Of a stretch of DNA of 64,000 bases, positions 1 through 7,749 are shown piece by piece; the first letter of the stretch is position 1; the number at the start of each line of letters is the position of its first letter. The position numbers and the translations under genes are program-made. A model generated the notes under the pieces. The model saw only the letters and a list, made by a program, of their open reading frames with translations, made no database searches and was not told the origin of the DNA. Source of the DNA: Paludibacteraceae bacterium (GTDB lineage: Bacteria; Bacteroidota; Bacteroidia; Bacteroidales; Paludibacteraceae); contig JAFVDD010000042.1 of assembly GCA_017478725.1 (NCBI GenBank), positions 1 to 64,000 of the forward strand, written 5' to 3'.

Positions 1-1
1 A

Positions 2-217
2 GCGGAGGACAGAGCAGCCGACTACCGCGAGAAGATGCTCCGTCGTGGCATGGATACGGATGCTTTCCGATTCATAGAGGAGACCTTCCACAACGGCATG
101 CCGCCGCATGGCGGCTTTGCCATCGGCTTGGAGCGCATCACTGCCTGCTTCCTCGGCATCGCCAACATCAAGGAGTGCTCCATGTTCCCCCGTGACATCA
201 ACCGCGTCGCTCCCTGA
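2..217 (+). CDS. aspS: Aspartyl-tRNA synthetase, archaeal-type, C-terminal fragment
   Basis: Only the last 71 codons lie in the window; the reading frame is open to the left edge. The fragment carries class II synthetase motif 3 (GMPPHGGFAIGLERI) and ends FPRDINRVAP. That FPRD..R..P terminus is typical of archaeal/eukaryotic-type AspRS, which lacks the long bacterial C-terminal extension. The enzyme charges tRNA-Asp with aspartate in the cytoplasm; archaeal-type forms are often non-discriminating and also charge tRNA-Asn, but this fragment cannot show which. AsnRS normally ends in a YPRTPG-like sequence and LysRS in FPTMR, so both are less likely. A good intrinsic terminator follows, separating it from the FecI operon. 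Confidence 0.8.
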   Translation, partial: AEDRAADYREKMLRRGMDTDAFRFIEETFHNGMPPHGGFAIGLERITACFLGIANIKECSMFPRDINRVAP

Positions 218-238
218 TCCGGTGTGTCGCTCATTAGT

Positions 239-269
239 AAGGAAGGCTCTTTGGGGTCTTCCTTTTTTT
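239..269 (+). terminator. Intrinsic terminator after aspS
   Basis: AAGGAAG (239-245) pairs with CTTCCTT (258-264) around a 12-base loop and runs into seven T residues (263-269). It starts 21 bases after the aspS stop codon. Confidence 0.8.
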
Positions 270-358
270 ATATGCTTCCTTTCGGCTTCTTTTATATTAT
301 CCCTCTTCTTCTTTTGTCGTATAATTGTTTCTACATGAAGAAAAGATGAAAAAAATCG

Positions 359-386
359 ACTTCCTGATTAGGGGAAGTGGTTTTTT
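359..386 (+). terminator. Terminator-like hairpin in the leader of the sigma factor gene
   Basis: ACTTCC (359-364) pairs with GGAAGT (373-378), then GG and six T residues (381-386). It lies 26 bases before the start codon of the ECF sigma factor and beyond the aspS terminator. It is therefore either a second terminator for aspS or an attenuator in the leader. I see no convincing TTTG-N20-TAnnTTTG promoter between 270 and 413. Confidence 0.5.
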
Positions 387-412
387 GGGCTGTCTAACGG
401 ATAGAAGCGCTT

Positions 413-946
413 ATGAAATGGTTCGATAAAATCACCGGCAGCACGCGTGCCAGAGAACGCGAGTTCGAGAAGATGTATAATCTGTACGCGCGCAAAATAT
501 ACGGTTTCGCCATCCGGTTGACAGGTGGCGACGCGTACTTGTCCGAGGAAATCCTGCAGACTACGTTCATGCGTCTGTGGGAGCATTGGGACGAGTTGCG
601 GGACAAAGAGACGGCACTCACCTATCTGTTCTCGATAGCCAAAAACACGTTCCTCAACTACTGCGAGCACGAGACGGTGCATCATATCTACGAGGAATAT
701 GTGCTTCGTCACGGAGACGAGGCGAGTGAGGAAAGCGAGCAGAAACAGGACGCCGAGTCGCTGGAGAACTATCTCAAGGAGATAGTGGAGTGTATGCCGC
801 CGGTGCGGAGAAAAGTATTTGTAATGAGCCGTTACGAGCACAAGAGCAACCGCGAGATAGCGCAGGCGCTGCAAATCAGCGAGAAAACAGTGGAGGTGCA
901 TATCACGCTTGCCCTGCGGGAATTGAGAAACCGATTAAACGATTAG
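413..946 (+). CDS. ECF RNA polymerase sigma factor, FecI type
   Basis: A 177-residue sigma-70 family protein. Residues about 14-85 form region 2 (core binding and -10 recognition, with SEEILQTTFMRLWEHW). Residues about 118-172 form region 4, with the helix-turn-helix NREIAQALQISEKTVEVHI. The FecR anti-sigma gene starts 15 bases downstream and a SusC with an STN domain follows three genes later. This is the standard trans-envelope arrangement in which substrate bound by SusC releases the sigma factor to transcribe the locus. No SigW-type cysteine or zinc anti-sigma motif is present. The start is the first ATG of the frame. Which promoter in the locus it recognises cannot be read from the sequence. 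Confidence 0.93.
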   Translation: MKWFDKITGSTRAREREFEKMYNLYARKIYGFAIRLTGGDAYLSEEILQTTFMRLWEHWDELRDKETALTYLFSIAKNTFLNYCEHETVHHIYEEYVLRHGDEASEESEQKQDAESLENYLKEIVECMPPVRRKVFVMSRYEHKSNREIAQALQISEKTVEVHITLALRELRNRLND

Positions 947-961
947 CATACAACTACCTCT

Positions 962-1933
962 ATGAAAAATTTGATGTCTAAATACCTTCGCGGTGAAGCG
1001 TCCGAGCAAGAGCGTTCGGAGTTGCTGGAATACCTGCGTACAGATGAGCAGGTAGGCAACTGGCTTCGCGCCGATATGGAGTTTGCCGACGGCAAGATGC
1101 CGGTATTGGTACAGAAGCGTATATTGCGCACTATTACGGGCGAGCAGTCACCGGAAAAAGGTCAACGCCCGGTCACGATACGTGTATGGCTGGCGGCTTG
1201 TTCGCTGGTAATAGCCATACTATGCGGTGCCTGCGGCTGGATATTCTTCCGCACGCAGCCGTCTGTCGCAGGGGGCGATGCTGTATGCGAGGATATCATT
1301 GTCCGCACGCAGCTGGGCGAGCACAGCCAGGTGACGCTTCCTGACGGAACAGAGGTGACGCTCAATGCGCAGAGTACTGTGCGCTATCTGACCGCCATGC
1401 CGGATGGCAAACGCCGCGTGCAGGTGGAGGGCGAAGCGTTCTTTCATGTAGCCCGCGACGAGGCGCATCCGTTTGTGGTGACAGCAGGCGATGTGGATGT
1501 GACGTGTCTGGGCACCTCGTTCGACGTACGCAATTATGCGGATGAACAGAACATAGCGGTGGTGCTGGCTGACGGCAAAGTGCGGGTGAGCACCGGCGAA
1601 GCCGACCTGACGATGGAGCCCGACAGCCGCGTTATCTATGACCGCTCCGCCAAGACGTTGAGCAAACGCTCGGTACCCAGCAGCGACTATACCTGCTGGC
1701 TGACGGGCGAGGTGCGGTATAACAACTATACGCTGGAAGAGATAGCGACCGAGTTGTCGCGCAATTACCATATATCAATGATTATCACATCCAGCGAACT
1801 GAAACAGGAGCGTTTTACCGGCTATCTGGGTCGCGCATCGCTGCGCAATGTGCTGGATGTGATCAGTCTCGCCGCCAATATGAATTACCACATAGCGGAC
1901 GACACGGTGGTATATGTTTATGCCCGCAAGTAA
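962..1933 (+). CDS. FecR-family anti-sigma factor
   Basis: A 323-residue inner-membrane regulator. Residues 1-70 are the cytoplasmic sigma-binding part. Residues about 74-96 are one transmembrane segment (VWLAACSLVIAILCGACGW). The periplasmic FecR domain spans about 112-205 (LPDGTEVTLNAQSTVRY, EGEAFFHVARD). Residues about 250-320 match the DUF4974 domain found in Bacteroidota FecR proteins (YNNYTLEEIATELSRNY). It should hold the sigma factor at 413-946 inactive until the STN domain of the SusC at 4246-7743 signals substrate capture. The usual FecI-FecR-SusC-SusD order is interrupted here by a beta-helix protein and a small lipoprotein. Confidence 0.93.
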   Translation: MKNLMSKYLRGEASEQERSELLEYLRTDEQVGNWLRADMEFADGKMPVLVQKRILRTITGEQSPEKGQRPVTIRVWLAACSLVIAILCGACGWIFFRTQPSVAGGDAVCEDIIVRTQLGEHSQVTLPDGTEVTLNAQSTVRYLTAMPDGKRRVQVEGEAFFHVARDEAHPFVVTAGDVDVTCLGTSFDVRNYADEQNIAVVLADGKVRVSTGEADLTMEPDSRVIYDRSAKTLSKRSVPSSDYTCWLTGEVRYNNYTLEEIATELSRNYHISMIITSSELKQERFTGYLGRASLRNVLDVISLAANMNYHIADDTVVYVYARK

Positions 1934-1993
1934 GCAATCCATTCAACGTCCGTCACAGACGGGCAAACTATTAACCCATTAAATACAAGATCT

Positions 1994-3826
1994 ATGAAAA
2001 AACATTTCTCTCTGGCACTCTGCCTGCTGGCAAGTGCAACTCTCCTGGCACAAACGCAAGTGACCGCGGACAAGACGGGCACCGAACTGCAAGCGGCTAT
2101 CGATGCAGCTGAATCCGGCACGACGGTCTATGTACAAGCCGGTACGTACTACGGTAACTTCACCATGAAAGACGGTGTTAATGTATCCGGAGGCTGGAAC
2201 GAAGACTTCACCGCCCAAACCGACTATGCGACTATTCTGGACGCCAATGCAGACGGGCGTGTAGTAAACCAAGCAGAAGCGTTCTCAACCCTGACTGTAT
2301 GGAGTAACCTGACGATTCAGAATGGACAATTCACATCCCAATACACAGACCAAGGAGGTTCTGGCGTCGCATTGTTTGCCAATGGTCAAGTTAAACATTG
2401 TTTGATTCAAAACAATAAATATACAGGAACAAGCGGCACATGTAATGGCGGTGGTGTATTTAATAATGCATATACGGACAAGGTATTGGTTGACGATTGC
2501 ATCATTCGTGGCAACACCGCTTCTCACGGTGGCGGCGTACGTATTTGCGGTGTGATTCAGAATTCCATTATTGAAAATAATACCACAACTCTCAATGCTT
2601 GTGGTGGTGTGCAACTACACTACGGTGGCGCGATGTATAATTGTATTATTCGCGGTAATACCGGAGTGGACACAGGCGGTGTGCGTATAACGGGTACTCA
2701 GGCTTGTACGGTAGCCAACTGTCTTATCGTGGATAATCATGCTACGAATACTATAGGAGGTTTGCAGATGGCTAATAATGTAGCTCATTTGGCTTATAAT
2801 AATACAATTGTTGGCAACACCCAAGCTTCAGCAGAAAATCCAGCTCGTTGTGGTGTGCATTTGAATGTGGCTGCTGCTGCGAAATTTGTGAATAATATAG
2901 TGTGGGGTAACACGGCTAATGGTCAGGCTCAAACAGATCAGTTGCAAATCAATGGCAACTATAACCAATCTGCTTCCGCTAACTTCTTGAATAACGCAAT
3001 TGTTCGTCCGAGCACCTATGGTACGAGTACTGTCCTTATTGACAAAGACACCGACCCAGGTTTTGTGGATGCTTCAGAAAATAATTTCCGTTTGCTTTAT
3101 ACGTCCAGTCTTATTAATGCCGGCAATAATACATACACCAAAGGCTCTACTGATCTCGATGGCATTGCACGAATTGCTGGCGGTACTGTTGACCTTGGAT
3201 GTTATGAGTTACCGCACTTCACCCTCACTATTGCTGACTTTGCACACGTTACGCTGACCGTAGGCGGCAACACGATGGCTGCCGGTGAGTACGCGCTGCC
3301 GCAAGGCTATACGGCTACGGCAACCGTTGTGGCTGACGAGGGTTATCGCATCACGAGTGTCAAGTACGGCGAGACTACTCTAGAGGCTGCCGAAGGCGTA
3401 TATACATTGCCTGCATTGACCGCTGACGCCACCTTGGCGATTACCGTTGAGCAGATCATGGTGAACCTGACGATTGCTGAGTTCGAGCACGCCACGCTGA
3501 CTGTAACCGGTCAAGGTGTGCTGCCTGCCGGCACCTATCCCGTTCCTTACGGCTATACGACTACGGCTACCCTGACCGCTGACGAGGGGTGGAGTATCAA
3601 ATCCGTGAAGCTCGATGCCGAAGAGCTGGTTGCCGCAGAAGGTGTTTACACGCTTCCTGAACTGAAAGCAGACGCTACGCTGACCATCGAAGTGGAGAAG
3701 AGTTCCACCACCGCGCTGGAACAGACAGGCACCACCCTCCGCGCACGCAAAACGATTGCCGACGGACAAGTAGTCATCTTGCGTAACGGAGCTACGTATA
3801 ATGTTTTAGGTGAGTTACTAAAATGA
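1994..3826 (+). CDS. Secreted beta-helix protein with two Ig-like repeats and C-terminal tail
   Basis: A 610-residue protein with signal peptide MKKHFSLALCLLASATLLAQ. Residues about 60-400 are a right-handed parallel beta-helix with recurring NCIIRGNT/GGVRI turns, as in pectate-lyase-like and polymorphic outer-membrane proteins; no catalytic set is recognisable. Two tandem domains of about 80 residues follow (starting near 408 and 490), both opening LTIA[DE]F.HATLTV and containing AAEGVYTLP. The last residues (DGQVVILRNGATYNVLGE) match a tail shared by four other secreted proteins in the window. The helix-coding part (about 2.3-3.2 kb) is visibly more AT-rich than both ends, which suggests exchange of that part. 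It probably acts as a surface glycan-binding or adhesive partner of the Sus system. Confidence 0.8.
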   Translation: MKKHFSLALCLLASATLLAQTQVTADKTGTELQAAIDAAESGTTVYVQAGTYYGNFTMKDGVNVSGGWNEDFTAQTDYATILDANADGRVVNQAEAFSTLTVWSNLTIQNGQFTSQYTDQGGSGVALFANGQVKHCLIQNNKYTGTSGTCNGGGVFNNAYTDKVLVDDCIIRGNTASHGGGVRICGVIQNSIIENNTTTLNACGGVQLHYGGAMYNCIIRGNTGVDTGGVRITGTQACTVANCLIVDNHATNTIGGLQMANNVAHLAYNNTIVGNTQASAENPARCGVHLNVAAAAKFVNNIVWGNTANGQAQTDQLQINGNYNQSASANFLNNAIVRPSTYGTSTVLIDKDTDPGFVDASENNFRLLYTSSLINAGNNTYTKGSTDLDGIARIAGGTVDLGCYELPHFTLTIADFAHVTLTVGGNTMAAGEYALPQGYTATATVVADEGYRITSVKYGETTLEAAEGVYTLPALTADATLAITVEQIMVNLTIAEFEHATLTVTGQGVLPAGTYPVPYGYTTTATLTADEGWSIKSVKLDAEELVAAEGVYTLPELKADATLTIEVEKSSTTALEQTGTTLRARKTIADGQVVILRNGATYNVLGELLK

Positions 3827-4233
3827 AAAAGCAATCTTTGATACTGTTCTTGTCGGTGTGGGCGCTATGCGCCTGCACCCATGAGAGCGGTGTGACGCTC
3901 CCTACCTTCAGCGACATCCGTATATCTCCTGCGCAGGAGGTTTATCACAAGGGCGACTCGGTCGTTTGTACGATAGACATGCTGACGCCTGGCGATGCGA
4001 GCCTGAAGCAGGCCACGTACTGGTTCTACACCTCGTGGTGGGGCAGCGATGCGAACCTGACCGCCGATTTCCAGACGCCGGACACGATAGAGGGAGTGGT
4101 ACGATTCACCTCCTCGAAGATCGAGCTGGCGAAGGAAGGGGATGTGCGGATATATTTCTGGGGCAGGCTGGAATATCCGAACTGGAATTTCCAACCGGTA
4201 CAGATTCCTGTGAGTCTGAAAGTGGAACCCTAA
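3823..4233 (+). CDS. Small lipoprotein of unknown function
   Basis: A 136-residue lipoprotein whose signal peptide ends in ALCAC, with the lipid-attachment cysteine at residue 18. Its start overlaps the previous stop codon by four bases (ATGA), so translation is probably coupled. The mature part is beta-rich, with several Trp/Tyr residues (YWFYTSWWGSDANLT, YFWGRLEYPNWNF) that would suit ligand or glycan contact. I do not recognise the family. Its place between a beta-helix protein and SusC suggests an accessory surface or periplasmic lipoprotein of the same complex. Confidence 0.75.
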   Translation: MKKQSLILFLSVWALCACTHESGVTLPTFSDIRISPAQEVYHKGDSVVCTIDMLTPGDASLKQATYWFYTSWWGSDANLTADFQTPDTIEGVVRFTSSKIELAKEGDVRIYFWGRLEYPNWNFQPVQIPVSLKVEP

Positions 4234-4245
4234 AAAGGACTTACC

Positions 4246-7200
4246 ATGAAACGCATTTTTCTAACCACATGGCTTATCGTGCTGAGCGCGGTAACTATCG
4301 CCCTATACGCCCAAGTGACACTGGACGTACACGATGAGGCTATCCGCACCGTGCTGCCGCGTATCGAGCAGCAGACGGGCTGGCATTTTTTCTACAACAG
4401 TTCGCTGGAGGGGCTGGACAAGACGGTGACGGTCAAACTGCAGAACGTCACGCTGGAGCAGGCTCTCTCGCGTATCTTGTCGGGCACGGGCATTGACTAC
4501 AAACTGACGGAGAACAACGTGATTGTTCTGACCGCCAAACCCAACCCCAACGCCCCTCGCAGTATCAACGGTGTAGTGCTGGACAAAGCAACCAACGAGC
4601 CGGTCATCGGTGCGTCGGTAGCGGTGCGCGGCACTACTATCGGTACGGTCACTGATTTTGACGGCCGTTTCGCGATAGATGCAGCGACGGGTCAGTACCT
4701 GCAGGTCTCATATCTCGGTTACGAGACCTATGAGCTGCGCATCACCGCAGCCAGCGATAGTTACCGTATTGCTCTCTCCGAATCAACCGCCCAGCTGGAC
4801 GAAGTGGTGGTGGTAGGTTACGGCGCACAGAAGAAAGTGAACCTGACCGGCGCCGTGAGCGTGGTGAACCAGAAAGATATTGTGGGCCGCCCTACGCCCA
4901 ACATGGCTACCGCTCTGCAAGGCGCCGACCCTTCGCTCAATATTACGATGTCCGCCGGAGGTCCCGGAGCCGACTACAGCTACAACATCCGTGGTCTGGC
5001 CTCTATCAACAACTCCTCCACTACCAAGCCGCTGGTGCTGGTGGACGGCGTGGAGATGGAGCTCGCCCGCGTGAACAGCAATGATATAGAGTCCGTCTCT
5101 ATTCTTAAGGACGCCTCCGCCTCCGCTATCTACGGCTCCAAAGCTGCGGCAGGTGTTATCCTCGTCACTACCAAGTCCGGCAAGGAAGGCCTGGCACCAC
5201 AGGTGACGATTGATGCCAAAGCCGGATGGAAGTCCCCCACCACCGACCATGATTTTATCACGCAGGGTTTCTGGTCGGCGTATATCAGCGATATATTCAT
5301 GCTGCAGCACACCAAGACTGCTATGACCACCTACACCGATGCCGATTATGCGGAACTATGGATGCGCCTCAATGACCGGACTGAGAACCCCGAGCGTCCG
5401 TGGGTGGTAACCCAGAACGACGGCAGCTACAAGTACTATGCCAATTTCGACTGGTATAACCATTATTATAAGACCATCCGTCCGATGCAGGACTATAACA
5501 TTAGTCTCAAGGGCGGCAACGAACGTATCAACTATTTCGTCAGCGGACGGTATTACACGGAGGACGGTATGATCCGTATCGACAACGACAAATGGCATCA
5601 GTTCTCCACCCGCGCCAAGGTGAATATCAACGTGAAGCCATGGATGCACTATGGTGTTAATTTCTCCTTCTTCTCGTCGAGATATACCTATCCCGGCACT
5701 ACCTCTTCGCGTGAGATTTTCCGTGTGGGTTCACTCCACGCAATGGCCTATATTCCCGCCACCAATCCCGATGGCTCGTATGTTTATCTCAACCCGTGGA
5801 TATACTCTGGTCAGGGTACAGTGGGAGACGGTATGAGTGCGTTGCTGCTCAACGGCAAGCACAAGAACACCAACCTCAACCGCGAAATGGTCATTCAGAA
5901 CAGCCTGACTTTCGACCTCTACAAAAACCTGACCCTCAATGCCGACTACTCGTTCACGTGGCGTATGAAGGAGATCAGCAACCGTTCGGTCAAAGTGCCT
6001 TATTCCGCCAAGGAAGGAACGACCGACCTGATAGAGAACTTCCGTTCCGTGGACAGCTATCACCAGCAACTGGCGCGCTACCAGACGCACAACTATAATG
6101 TGTATCTGCGCTGGACGCCGACATGGGACAAGCACCATATGACGCTCACGGCAGGCTATAACGGCGAGATGTACCGTTACCATTCTTTGTCCTCCGAGCG
6201 CATGGATCTGATGACGGAGGACCTGTCCTCATTCAATTTCGCCAAAGGCGAGGTGACCGACCTCAGCGAGAGTATCAAGACGGTAGCTACCAACGGTTTC
6301 TTCGCCCGCGTCAACTACGACTGGGCGGGGCGTTACCTGCTGGAGGTCAGCGTGCGTGCCGACGCCTCGTCGCGTTTCGCTCCGGGCTACCGATGGGCGG
6401 TCACTCCGGGCGGCAGCGTAGGCTGGCGTATGTCCGAGGAACCGTTCTGGGAGCCGATACATGAGTACTGGGACAATGCCAAACTGCGTCTGTCTATCGG
6501 ACAGCTCGCCAACCAGATGACGGGTTATTACGACTATATCCAGTCGGTGAACGCCGACGGTATGTTCACCCAGTCCATCACGCTGGACGGCACCACCGTG
6601 CTGTCGTATGCCACGGAGGCGGACCCGAACGCCGGTACGCTGACGTGGGAGAAGATGACCACCTATGACCTCGGTCTTGATCTCGGATTCCTCAGCAACC
6701 GCCTTTCTTTCACCGGCGACCTCTATATCCGCAATACCGAAGGCATGCTCAATACGGGTACGGCGCTTCCGTCCGTATATGGCGCGACAGACCCCAAGCA
6801 GAACTCCGCCAATATGTCCACCAAGGGATGGGAACTATCCGTCACATGGCGCGACAAACACCGCCTTGCCGGCAAGGATTTCAAGTATGAGATCAGCGGC
6901 GGAGTAGGCAACTACAAGACGGTCATCACCAAATACAACAACCCCGAGAAACTCCTCTCTACCTACTACGAAGGCCAGGTGCTGGGCGAGTTGTGGGGAT
7001 ATGAGATAGACGGACTCTTCCGCAACCAGGAGGAAGTGGATGACTATCTGACCCGTGTCGATCCCGTCAACTCGATGGTTTATACCGATATCGTCGGTGT
7101 CCTGGATTCCAAAGCTCCCGGCCTGCATCCCGGCGATGTGCGCTACGTGGACCTGAACGGCGACGGCGTCATCACCTCGGGCAACAACACCGTCAACAAC

Positions 7201-7743
7201 CCCGGCGACCGAAAGATAATCGGCAATACACTACCGCAGTACAACTACAATTTCCATGTAAGCGCCGAATGGTACGGAGTGGATGTAAGCGTATATTTCC
7301 AAGGAATAGGAAAACGCGACTGGTATCCGATGACCGAGGCTACCACGTTCTGGGGTCCGTACAGCCGTCCTTATCAGGGATTCATGGCAAAGGACTTCAT
7401 GAACCTTGTCTGGAGCGAGGACAATCCGGATGCCTATTTCCCGCGCTACCGCGCCTACGAGGCACTGGGTTCCGCCAACTCGCTCGGCCCGGCCAACAGC
7501 CGCTATATGCTCAATGTGGGGTACATTCGTTTGAAAAACCTCTCCGTCGGCTATACGCTGCCCTGCTGGAAAAAGGTGTTCCCGGATTTCCGTATCTATT
7601 TCTCCGCGGAGAACCTGTGGTACTGGAGTCCGCTCAAGAAATACTGCCGCAGCATCGACCCCGAGTCGGCTATTGTCAGCTCGCAGGCCATCACCTACGG
7701 CTTTGCCCGCTCGTTCACGTTTGGTATAACAGCAACCTTCTAA
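4246..7743 (+). CDS. SusC/RagA-family TonB-dependent transporter with STN domain
   Basis: A 1165-residue outer-membrane importer. After a signal peptide comes an STN (secretin/TonB short N-terminal) domain at about residues 24-97, which signals to FecR. A carboxypeptidase regulatory-like domain spans about 105-185 (GVVLDKATNEPVIGASV). A TonB-box/plug region opens with DEVVVVGYGAQKK (plug about 190-310, with IRGLASINNS and LKDASASAIYGSKAA). A 22-strand barrel ends in FGITATF. SusD follows six bases later. The STN domain fits the FecI/FecR pair three and four genes upstream. The substrate cannot be read from this protein; the neighbours suggest a phosphodiester-containing glycoconjugate. Confidence 0.96.
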   Translation: MKRIFLTTWLIVLSAVTIALYAQVTLDVHDEAIRTVLPRIEQQTGWHFFYNSSLEGLDKTVTVKLQNVTLEQALSRILSGTGIDYKLTENNVIVLTAKPNPNAPRSINGVVLDKATNEPVIGASVAVRGTTIGTVTDFDGRFAIDAATGQYLQVSYLGYETYELRITAASDSYRIALSESTAQLDEVVVVGYGAQKKVNLTGAVSVVNQKDIVGRPTPNMATALQGADPSLNITMSAGGPGADYSYNIRGLASINNSSTTKPLVLVDGVEMELARVNSNDIESVSILKDASASAIYGSKAAAGVILVTTKSGKEGLAPQVTIDAKAGWKSPTTDHDFITQGFWSAYISDIFMLQHTKTAMTTYTDADYAELWMRLNDRTENPERPWVVTQNDGSYKYYANFDWYNHYYKTIRPMQDYNISLKGGNERINYFVSGRYYTEDGMIRIDNDKWHQFSTRAKVNINVKPWMHYGVNFSFFSSRYTYPGTTSSREIFRVGSLHAMAYIPATNPDGSYVYLNPWIYSGQGTVGDGMSALLLNGKHKNTNLNREMVIQNSLTFDLYKNLTLNADYSFTWRMKEISNRSVKVPYSAKEGTTDLIENFRSVDSYHQQLARYQTHNYNVYLRWTPTWDKHHMTLTAGYNGEMYRYHSLSSERMDLMTEDLSSFNFAKGEVTDLSESIKTVATNGFFARVNYDWAGRYLLEVSVRADASSRFAPGYRWAVTPGGSVGWRMSEEPFWEPIHEYWDNAKLRLSIGQLANQMTGYYDYIQSVNADGMFTQSITLDGTTVLSYATEADPNAGTLTWEKMTTYDLGLDLGFLSNRLSFTGDLYIRNTEGMLNTGTALPSVYGATDPKQNSANMSTKGWELSVTWRDKHRLAGKDFKYEISGGVGNYKTVITKYNNPEKLLSTYYEGQVLGELWGYEIDGLFRNQEEVDDYLTRVDPVNSMVYTDIVGVLDSKAPGLHPGDVRYVDLNGDGVITSGNNTVNNPGDRKIIGNTLPQYNYNFHVSAEWYGVDVSVYFQGIGKRDWYPMTEATTFWGPYSRPYQGFMAKDFMNLVWSEDNPDAYFPRYRAYEALGSANSLGPANSRYMLNVGYIRLKNLSVGYTLPCWKKVFPDFRIYFSAENLWYWSPLKKYCRSIDPESAIVSSQAITYGFARSFTFGITATF

Positions 7744-7749
7744 TGCCTT

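Noticed and set aside
1949..1962. Small CCGTC-ACA-GACGG hairpin between the FecR gene and the first beta-helix gene
   Set aside because: There is no T-run and the stem is five base pairs; too weak to call a terminator.
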